A stretch of 36,896 nucleotides of DNA, taken from contig NZ_JARJLT010000052.1 of NCBI RefSeq assembly GCF_029335315.1, positions 1-36,896 of the forward strand. The letters are read 5' to 3'. Source of the DNA: Pseudomonas citronellolis. GTDB taxonomy: Bacteria; Pseudomonadota; Gammaproteobacteria; Pseudomonadales; Pseudomonadaceae. Shown one piece after another: positions 20,291-29,037 of this stretch. The position numbers and the translations under genes were made by a program. Position 1 is the stretch's first letter. Every line of letters starts with the position of its first letter. The notes under the pieces are model-generated. The model worked only from the letters and a program-made list of their open reading frames with translations. It did not search any database and had not been told where the DNA came from.

Positions 20291-21856
20291 TCAGCTGCGC
20301 CGTCCCTCCCAGAAATGCACCGCCAGCAGCCGCAGTTCGGCGGCCAGGGCCGCCACCCGGGCGGCGCTGTCCTGGCTGCGGTTGGCGCTGCTGGCGTTGC
20401 CGTCGGCGGATTCGCGGATCGCCAGCAGGCTGCGTTCGATCTCTTCGCTGGCGCAGCCCTGCTCCTCGATGGCGCCGGCGATTTCCAGGCTCATGCGCTG
20501 GATCGCCGCGACCTGCTCGGCGATCTGTTCCAGCGCGCCGGCCGCGCGGCCGGCCTGGCCGAGGCTGGCGTGGGCCTGCTCGCAGCTGTGGCGCAGGGCC
20601 TGCACCGAGGCGCCGGCGCCGCGTTGCAGGTCGGCCACCAGCCTGTGGATATCCAGCGCCGAGTCGGCGGTGCGCGAGGCCAGCGCGCGCACTTCGTCGG
20701 CCACCACCGCGAAGCCGCGCCCGGCGTCGCCGGCGCGGGCCGCCTCGATGGCGGCGTTGAGCGCCAGCAGGTTGGTCTGCGCGGCGACTTCCTGGATCAC
20801 CGCGAGCATCCGCGAGATGCCGGCGCTGTGACCGTGCAGTTGCTCGACGGCGGCGCCGGCCTGGCGCACCGCGTCTTCGAGGATTTCCAGCTGGTCGCGG
20901 GTGCTGCGCACCTCGTCCTGGCCGGCGCGCGCCTGGCGTTCGCCACATTGCGCGGCCACCGCGCTGTGCTGGGCGTGGCGCGCCACTTCCTGGACGCTCT
21001 GCGCCAGCTGTTGCATGGCGCTGGCCACCTGGTCGGTTTCCTGCTGCTGGCGGCGCGTGCCCTGGCCGGCGCTGGCCACCGCCGCGGCCAGTTGCCCGGC
21101 GTGCTCGGCCAGCTGGCGCGAGGCGTCGGCCATGCGCCCGACCACCGCGCCGGTCTGCGCGTCGAGCATGCGCAGGGCGAAGTCCAGCTCGCCGAACTCG
21201 TCGTCGCGGTCGCTGTACAGGCGCTGGCTCAAGGGGTTGTCGGCGATGCCGCGGGCGCGCGCCAGCAACGCCTGCAGCGGCTGCAACTGCCAGAGCAGCC
21301 AGGCGCCGCCGGGCACCAGGGCGAGCACGCCGGCGGCCGGCGCCAGGCCCGGCAGCGCCATGCCCAGCAGCGCGCCGAGCGCCTGGGCCAGCAGCAGCCC
21401 GCCGAGCAGCCGCGCGCGCAGGTCCAGGCGTGGGCGGCGTAGCGTGGCGCCGGCGCGCAGGCGCGCGTACAGCGCTTCCGCCGCCGCGATCTCGGCGGCC
21501 GAGGCGCGGGTGCGCACCGACTGGTATTCGACCACCTCGCCGCCACGGCGGATCGGCGTGACGAAGGCGCTGACCCAGTAGTGGTCGCCGTTCTTGCAGC
21601 GGTTCTTCACCAGGCCCATCCAGCTGCGCCCGGCGCGCAGGGTGGCCCACAGGTGGGCGAAGGCGACCGGCGGCATGTCCGGGTGGCGCACGCGGTTGTG
21701 GTTGTGGCCCAGCAGTTCCTCGGCGCTGAAGCCGCTGATGGCGAGGAAGTCCGGGTTGAGGTGGCTGACCGCACCCTTGAGGTCGGTGGTGGAGAGGATG
21801 TTGGCGCCCTCCGGCACCTCGACCTGGCGCCCGCTGACCGGCAGGTTGAGCTTCAT
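20291..21856 (-). CDS. aer: Aer-type aerotaxis / energy-taxis receptor
   Basis: Aer senses redox state through FAD bound to an N-terminal PAS domain and signals to the chemotaxis kinase. The 521-residue protein has PAS at about 10-115, with Asn34, Arg57, His58 and Asp60 at the numbering of the FAD-binding residues of E. coli Aer, plus GRSWMG. A paired membrane segment follows at about 148-190, then a HAMP-like region and a methyl-accepting signalling domain with the hairpin [35 protein letters not shown]. There is no periplasmic domain. The ATG at 21856 overlaps the stop of the upstream globin-coupled gene (ATGA), so both are translated from one message. Confidence 0.88.
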   Translation of the reverse strand: MKLNLPVSGRQVEVPEGANILSTTDLKGAVSHLNPDFLAISGFSAEELLGHNHNRVRHPDMPPVAFAHLWATLRAGRSWMGLVKNRCKNGDHYWVSAFVTPIRRGGEVVEYQSVRTRASAAEIAAAEALYARLRAGATLRRPRLDLRARLLGGLLLAQALGALLGMALPGLAPAAGVLALVPGGAWLLWQLQPLQALLARARGIADNPLSQRLYSDRDDEFGELDFALRMLDAQTGAVVGRMADASRQLAEHAGQLAAAVASAGQGTRRQQQETDQVASAMQQLAQSVQEVARHAQHSAVAAQCGERQARAGQDEVRSTRDQLEILEDAVRQAGAAVEQLHGHSAGISRMLAVIQEVAAQTNLLALNAAIEAARAGDAGRGFAVVADEVRALASRTADSALDIHRLVADLQRGAGASVQALRHSCEQAHASLGQAGRAAGALEQIAEQVAAIQRMSLEIAGAIEEQGCASEEIERSLLAIRESADGNASSANRSQDSAARVAALAAELRLLAVHFWEGRRS

Positions 21857-24033
21857 CGGTGGGTCTCCATGGGGGCCGGGTGCAGTTCTTCGGGCGGCAA
21901 CGGGCGGCTGAACAGGAAGCCCTGGGCGAAGCGGCAGCCTTCCTTGCGGAGGAATTCCAGGTGTTCGGGGTGTTCCACGCCTTCGGCCACCACTTCCAGG
22001 CCGAGGCTGCGGCCCAGGCCGACGATGGCGCGGCAGATGGCGCTCAGCTCGGGGTCGTCGGGGACCTTGCCGATGAAGCTGCGGTCGACCTTCAGCAGGT
22101 CCAGCGGGAAGCGCTTGAGGTAGCCCAGCGACGAGTAGCCGGTGCCGAAGTCGTCCAGCGCCAGGCGCACGCCGTGGGCGGCCAGCTCGCGCAGGCAGGC
22201 GAGGGTTTCGGCGCCGTCCTGCATCATCAGGCTCTCGGTGATCTCCAGCACCAGGCTTTTCGGCGCAAGGCCCGTGTCGTCGAGGATCTGCCGGACCCGC
22301 TCGGCGAAGCCCGGTTGCTGCAGTTGGCGGCTGGACAGGTTGACCGAGCAGTACAGCCGCGGCTGGCCGGCGCGCTGCCAGGCGGCGGTCTGCCGGCAGG
22401 CTTCGCGCAGCACCCAGTCACCGACCCGGACGATCTCCCCGGATTCCTCCAGCGCCGGGATGAACTGCAATGGCGACACCAACTGGCCGTCGCGCCGCCA
22501 GCGCAGCAGCACTTCCACGGCGACCGGGCGCGGCGGGTCGACGTCGATGCGCAGGATCGGCTGGTAGTGCAGGCTGAATTCCTCGCGCTCCAGGGCCTGG
22601 GCCAGGGCGCTTTCCAGGTCCAGGCGGCGCTGCGCGGCGGCCTGCAGCTCGCTGGAGAAGCGCGCGTACTGCGCCTTGCCGGCCTCCTTGGCGCGGTACA
22701 GCGCGAGGTCGGCGGCCTGCAGGGTGTCGATCGCCTGACCCTCGGCGATCAGCCCGGTGATGCCGATGCTGGCGCTCACCACCAGGGTGCGGCCGTCCAG
22801 GTGCAGCGGCTGGTGCAGGCAGTCGAGCATGCGTTGGGCGACCTGCTCGGCGTCGGTCAGGCTGGCCATGTCGTCGAGCAGCACGACGAACTCGTCGCCG
22901 CCGAAGCGCGCCAGGTGGTCGCCCGGCCGCAGGCAGCGCAGCAGGCGCTGGGCGACTTCCACCAGCACGCGGTCGCCGACGGCGTGGCCGAGGCTGTCGT
23001 TGATCAGCTTGAAGCGGTCCAGGTCGATGAACAGCAGCCCGGCCTCGCGCGCGCCGGGGCGGCGCTGGCGTTGCAGGGCCTGCTGCAGCAGCTCGTCCAG
23101 GCGCAGGCGGTTGGCCAGGCCGGTCAGCGGGTCGTGGCGCGCGGCGTGGCTGAGCTGGTGTTCGCTGGCCTTGCGCTGGCTGATGTCGCTCTGCGAGCCG
23201 GCCATGCGCCCGTCGGTGATCACCCCGCGCGCCTGCACCCAGAGGTAGCCGCCATCGCGCTGGCGGATGCGGTATTCGTGGTTGAGCAGCGCGGTGCTGC
23301 CGCGCAGGTGGGCGTCCATGGCCTGGCGCAGGCCGGGCAGGTCGTCGGGGTGGACGCGGGCGAACCAGCTGGCGCTGCCTTCGCCGAGGCTGTCGCGGCT
23401 GAGCCCGAGCATCCGCGTCCAGCGCTCGGAGACGTACAGCCGGTCGTTGCCCAGGTCCCAGTCCCAGATGCCGTCGTTGGCCCCGCGCAGGGCGCGGGCG
23501 AAGCGCGCCTCGCTGTCCTCCAGGGCCTGGCGCTGGGCGGCGCCGTAGGTGTCGATGGCCAGCGACATGTCGAAGAACACCCGCTTGAGCAGGCTGGCGA
23601 AGGTGGCCGCGCCGGGCGCATCGCCGAGCAGCTCGACGAGCACGTGGTCGAGGTACAGGCGGTAGGCGCCCAGGTACCACTTCAGTTCCACGCCCACCTG
23701 CTGGTGGACCAGGCCGATGCGCAGGCGGTCGCGCACGTAGTCGGCGTCCTGGGTGGCGTCCCACAGCTGCGTGTAGTAGTGCCCCTGGCTGCGCTTGAGG
23801 CGTTCGAGCACCACCGGGTCGGAGAGGATCGCCGCCAGCGGCGGGTAATGCCCGAGGTGCGCGTAGAGCAGGTCGATGAACGCCCGGTGGCTGTCCGCCA
23901 TGGCCGCGCCGCTGGCGTGCAGGCGCTGGCCGTCGGCGTCCTGCCAGTCGAGGTAGCGCAGGCGCTGGTCGATCTCCGCCGGCGACAGGCCGATGCGGTC
24001 GAGCATGTGGTCGAGTTTGGGTCCCAGGCCCAT
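21853..24033 (-). CDS. Globin-coupled PAS-GGDEF-EAL cyclic-di-GMP enzyme
   Basis: This 726-residue cytoplasmic protein has a protoglobin-type sensor at about 15-165: Tyr57, Ser82 and [12 protein letters not shown] on the haem side, and proximal-His candidate His110 in [11 protein letters not shown] with [12 protein letters not shown] after it. A PAS domain covers about 175-290. The GGDEF domain is intact (FGGDEF 377-382) with an inhibitory RxxD site (Arg369, Asp372). In the EAL domain EAL reads EVL at 507-509; other catalytic segments are kept (SVNLS, LEITES, DDFGTG at 627-632, LKVD, AEGVE). ATG 24033 has a perfect AAGGAGG site and is preferred over the in-frame ATG at 24174. The gene is likely oxygen-responsive, and aer follows with a 4-base overlap. 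Confidence 0.87.
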   Translation of the reverse strand: MGLGPKLDHMLDRIGLSPAEIDQRLRYLDWQDADGQRLHASGAAMADSHRAFIDLLYAHLGHYPPLAAILSDPVVLERLKRSQGHYYTQLWDATQDADYVRDRLRIGLVHQQVGVELKWYLGAYRLYLDHVLVELLGDAPGAATFASLLKRVFFDMSLAIDTYGAAQRQALEDSEARFARALRGANDGIWDWDLGNDRLYVSERWTRMLGLSRDSLGEGSASWFARVHPDDLPGLRQAMDAHLRGSTALLNHEYRIRQRDGGYLWVQARGVITDGRMAGSQSDISQRKASEHQLSHAARHDPLTGLANRLRLDELLQQALQRQRRPGAREAGLLFIDLDRFKLINDSLGHAVGDRVLVEVAQRLLRCLRPGDHLARFGGDEFVVLLDDMASLTDAEQVAQRMLDCLHQPLHLDGRTLVVSASIGITGLIAEGQAIDTLQAADLALYRAKEAGKAQYARFSSELQAAAQRRLDLESALAQALEREEFSLHYQPILRIDVDPPRPVAVEVLLRWRRDGQLVSPLQFIPALEESGEIVRVGDWVLREACRQTAAWQRAGQPRLYCSVNLSSRQLQQPGFAERVRQILDDTGLAPKSLVLEITESLMMQDGAETLACLRELAAHGVRLALDDFGTGYSSLGYLKRFPLDLLKVDRSFIGKVPDDPELSAICRAIVGLGRSLGLEVVAEGVEHPEHLEFLRKEGCRFAQGFLFSRPLPPEELHPAPMETHR

Positions 24034-24066
24034 GCTTGGCCTCCTTGCGGGTTTTCCGAGGGCATG

Positions 24067-24087
24067 AAAAAAGCGCCGCTCCGGCGC
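24067..24087 (-). terminator. Rho-independent terminator, minus strand
   Basis: Read on the minus strand, GCGCCG-GAG-CGGCGC (24087 to 24073) is followed by six T residues (24072-24067). It ends the small unknown gene at 24188-24511 and separates it from the globin-coupled gene, whose promoter must therefore lie inside or after this hairpin, or depend on read-through. Confidence 0.85.
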
Positions 24088-24187
24088 ACGGGAAATGCGT
24101 CGGATACGGCGCTTTGTCTTGCAGGCCCTGGGATGTCCTGCCCGGCAAAGCCGGTTTCCGCCAAGGCGGAACACTGGTCGGCGGTTT

Positions 24188-24511
24188 TTACACCAGCGGC
24201 GGTACCCGGGACAACTCCTCCAGGGCCTCCACCAGGCGTCGGCGCAACTGCCCCAGCTCGCGCGAGCGGAACGCGTGGCGGCTGCGCTCGATCACCCCGA
24301 TGGCGTCCGCCAGCAGGGCGTGCACGCGCGCCGCGTCGCTCAGCGGGGCATCCTTGAACCAGCGGCACAGCGGCGCCTGCTCGCAGTCCTGGGGGCCCCC
24401 GAGCACGGCGCAGGGCACCTGGTAGGCGGTGAGCAGCGCGCGTACCTCGCGCACCAGGGTGTCGTCCTGGGAAGTCACCAGCAACTGGGCCGGTAGCCGG
24501 GTTAGGGTCAT
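24188..24511 (-). CDS. Small protein of unknown function
   Basis: This 107-residue protein is not recognised. It begins MTLTRLPAQLLVTSQDDTLVREV, followed by LLTAYQVPCAVLGGP, which resembles the first beta-alpha units of a short nucleotide- or receiver-like fold, but no motif is diagnostic. The second half is a charged helix (RSRHAFRSRELGQLRRRLVEAL). Two Cys are close together (Cys43, Cys49). The start ATG at 24511 has only a weak GAGCG site. It lies 68 bases downstream of the AraC gene on the same strand and has its own terminator at 24067-24087. Confidence 0.6.
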   Translation of the reverse strand: MTLTRLPAQLLVTSQDDTLVREVRALLTAYQVPCAVLGGPQDCEQAPLCRWFKDAPLSDAARVHALLADAIGVIERSRHAFRSRELGQLRRRLVEALEELSRVPPLV

Positions 24512-24579
24512 GGCTGGGCGCTCGGGTGGCAAAAGGCTATCAACCCTAGCGGAAACCCGCCGGCGCACATTGACGCGGA

Positions 24580-25617
24580 TCAGTGCGCCGGTCTGGCCGC
24601 CTGCTGGCGGTATTCCCCCGGCGTGCGCCCGGTCCAGTGGCGGAACGCGCGGAAGAACACGCTGGGCTCGGAGTAGCCGAGCAGCATGGCGATGTCGGTG
24701 GCCGGCAGCTGGCCTTCCTGCAGGTAGCGCTCGGCCAGTTGCCGGCGGGTATCGGCGAGCAGCTGCTGATAGCTGCTGCCTTCCTCGGCCAGGCGTCGCT
24801 GCAGGGTTCGCTCGCTCATGCCCAGGGCCTGGGCGAGGGCCGCGCGGCCGGGCTCGCCACGGCTGAGCTGGGTACCCAGCAGGGCGGTGACGCGGGCCTG
24901 CACGCTGGCGCTGGGCAGGCGCGCCAGCAGGCTTTCGGCGTGCTGGCGCAGGAGGTTGCGCAGCGGCGGGTTGGATTGCGCCAGCGGTCGCGCCAGCAAC
25001 GCCTTGGGCAGGCCCAGGGCGTAGTCGGCGGCGGTGAATTGCAGGGGGCAGGCGAAGCGCTCGCGGTAGGGTGCCAGGTCCTCCGGCTGCGGGTGAATGA
25101 AGCGGCAGCCGGCCAGTTCGAAGTCGCGCAGCAGGGCGCCCAGTTGCACCACCCAGAAGCCCATCAGCGCCAGGGTCCGTGCGCGGGTGGCCGGCAGCAG
25201 CGGGTTCAGCGGCCGGTAGCAGACCCAGAGCAGCTCGCCTTCCTCGCTGAGCACCACCTCGCCGCCTTCGCCGACCAGCCGCTGGTAGCGCAGCCCGGCC
25301 TGCAGCGCGTCGCCCAGGGTGGCGCTGGTCTGCAGCAGGTAGCCGAGCACGCTGAAGGAGCCGGCGGCCAGCGCCGCGCCCAGGTCCAGGCCCGGTTCGC
25401 TGGCCTGCAGGCGCTCCTGGATGCAGCCCCACAGGGCCTGCTGGCGGGGAAAGGGGATGCGCCCGTCGGGGTCGGCGAGGGCGGCCTCGTCGAGTTCGGC
25501 GCGCTGCAGCAGGTCGGCGCGGGGCAGGCCCAGGCGCTCGGCGGCGAGCAGGATGGCCTGGGTCAGGCTGGCGGCGACCGAGGGCTGGTTGGCGGTGTCG
25601 GGGTTCAGTGCGTGCAT
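24580..25617 (-). CDS. AraC family transcriptional regulator
   Basis: This 345-residue regulator has an N-terminal ligand/dimerisation domain of the Arabinose_bd type (about 30-210) and a C-terminal double helix-turn-helix at about 245-335. The latter shows LAQALGMSERTLQRRLAEEG and the family signature TDIAMLLGYSEPSVFFRAFRHWTGRTPGEYR. The effector and targets are unknown. It is located 53 bases downstream of the Na/phosphate cotransporter gene on the same strand. The ATG at 25617 has no good ribosome site, so the exact start is less certain. Confidence 0.88.
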   Translation of the reverse strand: MHALNPDTANQPSVAASLTQAILLAAERLGLPRADLLQRAELDEAALADPDGRIPFPRQQALWGCIQERLQASEPGLDLGAALAAGSFSVLGYLLQTSATLGDALQAGLRYQRLVGEGGEVVLSEEGELLWVCYRPLNPLLPATRARTLALMGFWVVQLGALLRDFELAGCRFIHPQPEDLAPYRERFACPLQFTAADYALGLPKALLARPLAQSNPPLRNLLRQHAESLLARLPSASVQARVTALLGTQLSRGEPGRAALAQALGMSERTLQRRLAEEGSSYQQLLADTRRQLAERYLQEGQLPATDIAMLLGYSEPSVFFRAFRHWTGRTPGEYRQQAARPAH

Positions 25618-25670
25618 GGCGGCTGATTCTGCACCATCCCCGTGACCGCCGTAAGTGCCTGGCGCGGGCT

Positions 25671-27386
25671 TCAGCCGGCGGCGCTGGAACCCGGCGGCGT
25701 GGCGCGCGGCGCGGCGTCGGCGGCCTCATCCAGGGCCCGCTCGACGAAGTCTTCCTCGGCCTCCTCGCCACTTCCGGCCTCGGGATTGTCCAGAATGGCG
25801 TAGGCGATGGCGCAGAACAGCGAGTTCAGGCGCTTCATGTCGGCGATCAGGTCCAGGTGCAGCGAGCTGGTCTCGATGCTCTGCACCACCTGCTGGCGCA
25901 GGCGGTCGACATGGGAATGGGCGTAGCGCCGTTCCTGCAGGCGGAAGCGCTGCTTGGCCCGGCGCAGGCGGCGCGCGCCCTCCTGGTCGCCGTTGAGGAA
26001 CACCGACAGGCTCAGGCGCAGGTTGACCACCAGCTGGCTGTGCAGGGCGGTGATCTCGGCCAGACCGTTGTCGGAGAAGGAGCGGCTGCGCGAAGTCTTC
26101 TTGTCCTGCACGGCGCTGAGCATGTGCTCGATGATGTCGCCGGCCTGCTCCAGGTTGATCGCCAGTTCGATGATCTCCGCCCAGCGCCGGCTGTCGCGCT
26201 CACCCAGGTCGTCGCGGGGCATGCGCGCCAGGTACAGCTTGATCGCCGTGTAGAGGGCGTCGACGTCGTCGTCGAGCTTGCGGATCTGCTTGCTCAGCAG
26301 CGGGTCGCCGCCGCGGATGACCTGCAGCAGGTCGACCAGCATCTGTTCGACGATGTCGCCCATGCGCAGGGTCTCGCGCACCGCGTTGACCAGCGCCAGG
26401 CTCGGCGTGTCCAGCGCCGCCGGGTCGAGGTGGCGCGGGCGCACGCGGTCCTCGGGGGTGGCGCGGTCGGGCAGCAGGCGCGTGCAGAAGGCCGCCATCT
26501 GGGTGGTCAGCGGCAGGCAGGCGAGGCAGCGCACCGAGTTGTAGAGCACGTGGAAGGCGATCACCAGTTCCTGGGTGCGGAACGGCCAGCCGTCCACCCA
26601 GGCCGCCAGCGGGCCGATCAGCGGCAGCACCAGCAGGCAGCCGGCGACCTTGAACAGCAGGCTGCCCAGGGCCACCCGGCGCCCGGCGGCGTTCTGCGCG
26701 GTGGAGCTGATCAGGGCGAGGATGCCGCTGCCGAGGTTGGCGCCGACCACCAGGCACAGCGCGACCTTCAGCGAGATCACCTTGGAGGTGGCGAGGGTCG
26801 CGGTGAGCAGCACCGCGGCCAGGCTGGAGTAGGAGACCATGGCGAACAGCGCGCCGGTCAGGGCGTCGAGCATCACGTCGCCAGTGAGGCTGGAGAACAG
26901 CACCTTGACGCCCTTGGCCTGGGTCATCGGACCTGCGGCCTCGACGATCAGCTGCAGCGCCAGGATGATCAGCCCGAGGCCGATGAACACCCGGCCGAGC
27001 TGGCCGAGGCGGGTCTGCTTGCGGGTCAGGAAGAAGACCACGCCGAAGAAGATCAGCAGCGGCGACAGCCACGACAGGTCGAGGGTCAGCACCCGCGCCA
27101 TCAGCGCCGTGCCGACGTCGGCGCCGAGCATGATCGCCAGCGCCGGGGCCAGCGCCATCAGGCCGCTGGCGACGAAGGAGGTGGCCAGCAGGGCGGTGGC
27201 GTTGCTGCTCTGCACCAGGGCGGTGACGCCGATGCCGGCGGCGAAGGCCAGCGGGCGCTTCTGCACGCTGCGGCTGAGCACCCGGCGCAGCTCGGCGCCG
27301 TACACGCGGAGGATGCCGGTGCGCACGATGTGCGTGCCCCACACCAGCAGGGCGACGGCGGATAGCAGGTTGAGCAGTGTGAGCAT
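25671..27386 (-). CDS. Na+/phosphate cotransporter family protein with PhoU-like domain
   Basis: This 571-residue inner-membrane protein has two NaPi (PNaS family) repeats, each with a QSS-like signature: VQSSNATALLATSFV early and SYSSLAAVLLTATL in the second. A cytoplasmic helical PhoU-like domain makes up the last 200 residues (MGDIVEQMLVDLLQV; EQAGDIIEHML). Phosphate import or export is the family role. The reading frame is open to 27515, but the extra 43 residues cross a perfect hairpin and look non-natural. ATG 27386 begins MLTLLNLLSAVALLVWG and has GAGGGGG upstream. A Pho box lies at 27505-27522. Confidence 0.86.
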   Translation of the reverse strand: MLTLLNLLSAVALLVWGTHIVRTGILRVYGAELRRVLSRSVQKRPLAFAAGIGVTALVQSSNATALLATSFVASGLMALAPALAIMLGADVGTALMARVLTLDLSWLSPLLIFFGVVFFLTRKQTRLGQLGRVFIGLGLIILALQLIVEAAGPMTQAKGVKVLFSSLTGDVMLDALTGALFAMVSYSSLAAVLLTATLATSKVISLKVALCLVVGANLGSGILALISSTAQNAAGRRVALGSLLFKVAGCLLVLPLIGPLAAWVDGWPFRTQELVIAFHVLYNSVRCLACLPLTTQMAAFCTRLLPDRATPEDRVRPRHLDPAALDTPSLALVNAVRETLRMGDIVEQMLVDLLQVIRGGDPLLSKQIRKLDDDVDALYTAIKLYLARMPRDDLGERDSRRWAEIIELAINLEQAGDIIEHMLSAVQDKKTSRSRSFSDNGLAEITALHSQLVVNLRLSLSVFLNGDQEGARRLRRAKQRFRLQERRYAHSHVDRLRQQVVQSIETSSLHLDLIADMKRLNSLFCAIAYAILDNPEAGSGEEAEEDFVERALDEAADAAPRATPPGSSAAG

Positions 27387-27428
27387 GGCGGCGGCCCCCT
27401 CGTACAGCGTCGTCCCTGCCGCTGAGCA

Positions 27429-27472
27429 CCTGTTTACGATCTGCTGCTCTAGCTCGCGAGATCGTAAACAGG
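27429..27472. other. Perfect 14-bp inverted repeat in the leader of the Na/phosphate gene
   Basis: CCTGTTTACGATCT (27429-27442) pairs perfectly with AGATCGTAAACAGG (27459-27472), with a 16-base loop. It lies 43 bases before the ATG at 27386. It may be a leader structure or a copy of a dispersed Pseudomonas repeat; no second copy is in this window. Confidence 0.75.
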
Positions 27473-27504
27473 CCCTGAGAGTGCGGGCGATCTGGCCGAA
27501 ATTT

Positions 27505-27522
27505 CTGTCATCCAATTGTCAT
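27505..27522 (+). promoter_or_regulatory. PhoB binding site (Pho box)
   Basis: CTGTCATCCAATTGTCAT is two 7-mers, CTGTCAT and TTGTCAT, spaced by four bases, matching the Pho box (CTGTCAT-N4-CTGTCAY) at all but one defined position. It lies 119 bases before the Na/phosphate gene and 226 bases before the LEA14-like gene. The direct-repeat orientation points along the plus strand, while the more plausible target is on the minus strand. No clear -10 was found on either side. Confidence 0.6.
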
Positions 27523-27638
27523 GGTAGACCCTCGCTGTCCCGCGAGGGTTCGACAAGATGTTGATTCGCCGGGGTCTTCACCTTGAGTAAAGCCTCTTCT
27601 GGCGGGGGCTGCGGAGTTTTTCCGGGGGCTGGCGTTCC

Positions 27639-27687
27639 CGTAGGAGCGGGCCATGCCCGCGATTCGCGCGCAAGGCGTGCTCCTGCG
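27639..27687. repeat. REP-like paired hairpin repeat, family II, copy 2
   Basis: This is a 49-base element of the same layout as 20182-20230. The left arm has GCGGGC-CAT-GCCCGC and the right arm GCGCGC-AAG-GCGTGC. The right border carries one change (CTCCTGCG). Confidence 0.82.
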
Positions 27688-27747
27688 TGCTCAGAACCCG
27701 CCGCCCGGTCTAGACTGCCGGCATCCCCAGCAGCAGCGGAAAACCCC

Positions 27748-28239
27748 ATGCCCAGTCGTCTCCTCGCCCCCCTGCGCCTGTTCCTCGCCGTCTGCCTGGC
27801 GCTGAGCCTCGGCGCCTGCGCCAGCCTGTTCGGTCGCGACCCGCTGAAGGTCGACCTGGTGGGCCTGGAACCGCTGGCCGGGCAGGGCATGGAGGCGCGC
27901 TTCGCGGTCAAGCTGCGGGTACAGAACCCCAACGACCGCGCCATCGACTACAACGGCGTGGCGCTGGACCTGAGCGTCAACGGCCGGCCGCTGGCCAGCG
28001 GGGTCAGCGACCAGGCCGGCAAGGTGCCGGGCTTCGGCGAGGCGGTGCTCAGCGTGCCGGTGAGCGTCTCGGCCTTCCGCCTGGTGCGCCAGGCCTGGGG
28101 CCTGGGCAACGCGCCGCCGCGCCAGGGCATGCCCTACGAGGTCAGCGGCAAGTTCGGCGGCGGCCTGTTCGGCACCGTGCGCTTCAGCGACAAGGGCACC
28201 CTGGAGTGGCCGGCCGGGGCGCCTTTGCCGACGCTCTAG
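27748..28239 (+). CDS. LEA14-like (WHy domain) lipoprotein
   Basis: This 163-residue lipoprotein has signal LFLAVCLALSLGAC and lipobox LGAC. The body is a single LEA type 2 / WHy beta-sandwich: FAVKLRVQNPNDRAIDYNGVALDLSVNGRPLASGVS, then VSAFRLVRQAW. Such proteins are linked to desiccation and stress tolerance, and the molecular role is unclear. The frame is open to 27583, but ATG 27748 begins the lipoprotein signal and is preceded by GCGGAAAA. It converges on the TerC gene with a 4-base gap. Confidence 0.82.
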   Translation: MPSRLLAPLRLFLAVCLALSLGACASLFGRDPLKVDLVGLEPLAGQGMEARFAVKLRVQNPNDRAIDYNGVALDLSVNGRPLASGVSDQAGKVPGFGEAVLSVPVSVSAFRLVRQAWGLGNAPPRQGMPYEVSGKFGGGLFGTVRFSDKGTLEWPAGAPLPTL

Positions 28240-28243
28240 GGCG

Positions 28244-29008
28244 TCACTGGCCGGGAATGTCCCGGCGCAGCTGCACCGGCTCGACGTCCTTGCGCCCGCG
28301 CGCGCCGCGCATGCGGATGTTCAGCGCTTCCACCGCCAGCGAGAAGGCCATGGCGAAGTAGACGTAGCCCTTGGGCACGTGGACTTCGAACGCCTCGGCG
28401 ATGAGCACGGTGCCGACCACGATGAGGAACGACAGCGCCAGCATCTTCAGCGACGGGTGCTTGTCGATGAAGGCGCTGATGGCGCCGGAGGCGAGCATCA
28501 TCACCAGCACCGCGACGACGATGGCGGCGACCATCACCGGCACGTTGGAGACCATGCCCACGGCGGTGATCACCGAGTCCAGGGAGAACACGATGTCGAT
28601 GATGGCGATCTGGATGATGGTGCCGAGGAAGCCGCCGAGCAGGCTCTTCGGCGCGGGCTGATCGGTCTCGTCCTCGCCTTCCAGGCCGTGGAAGATCTCG
28701 CTGCTGCTCTTCCACAGCAGGAACAGGCCGCCGAAGAACAGGATCAGGTCGCGCCCGGAGATGCCCTGGCCGAACACCTCGAACAGGTCGCGGGTCAGGC
28801 CCATGACCCAGGTGATCGACAGCAGCAGGAGAATCCGCGTGACCATCGCCAGCGCCAGGCCGAACAGCCGCGTGCGCGCCTGCAGGGCCTTGGGCATGCG
28901 CCCGACGAGGATCGAGATCATGATGATGTTGTCGATGCCCAGGACGATCTCCAGGGCGGTGAGGGTGAGCAGTGCGACCCAGATTTCCGGGTTGGTCAGC
29001 CATTCCAT
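28244..29008 (-). CDS. TerC family integral membrane protein
   Basis: This 254-residue protein has seven to eight membrane spans and the paired acidic signatures of the family: EIVLGIDNIIMISILVGRMP in the first half and IIDIVFSLDSVITAVGMV in the second. TerC-type proteins are implicated in metal (Mn) efflux and tellurite resistance; the substrate here is not known. The ATG at 29008 has no clear ribosome site. It is 29 bases downstream of the CitMHS gene on the same strand and may be co-transcribed with it, possibly linking metal-citrate uptake to metal export. Confidence 0.87.
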   Translation of the reverse strand: MEWLTNPEIWVALLTLTALEIVLGIDNIIMISILVGRMPKALQARTRLFGLALAMVTRILLLLSITWVMGLTRDLFEVFGQGISGRDLILFFGGLFLLWKSSSEIFHGLEGEDETDQPAPKSLLGGFLGTIIQIAIIDIVFSLDSVITAVGMVSNVPVMVAAIVVAVLVMMLASGAISAFIDKHPSLKMLALSFLIVVGTVLIAEAFEVHVPKGYVYFAMAFSLAVEALNIRMRGARGRKDVEPVQLRRDIPGQ

Positions 29009-29037
29009 TTCAGAGGGTACCGGTCAGACGTTGAGTT

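Larger units (their letters stand above)
27387..27747. other. Divergent regulatory gap between the Na/phosphate gene and a LEA14-like lipoprotein
   Basis: This 361-base gap holds a perfect 14-bp hairpin (27429-27472), a Pho box (27505-27522) and a REP-like repeat (27639-27687). No additional gene is visible. Confidence 0.6.

Noticed and set aside
21859-24357. 832-residue open frame antisense to the globin-coupled GGDEF-EAL gene
   Set aside because: It mirrors the real gene in the complementary frame; the composition is typical of a GC-rich shadow.
24570-24583. ANR-like site TTGACGCGGATCAG upstream of the small gene at 24511
   Set aside because: It matches only eight of ten positions; about three such matches are expected by chance in a window of this size, and it overlaps the AraC stop codon.
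27387-27515. N-terminal extension of the Na/phosphate cotransporter to ATG 27515
   Set aside because: It would translate through a perfect hairpin, lacks a ribosome site and adds residues not expected in the family.
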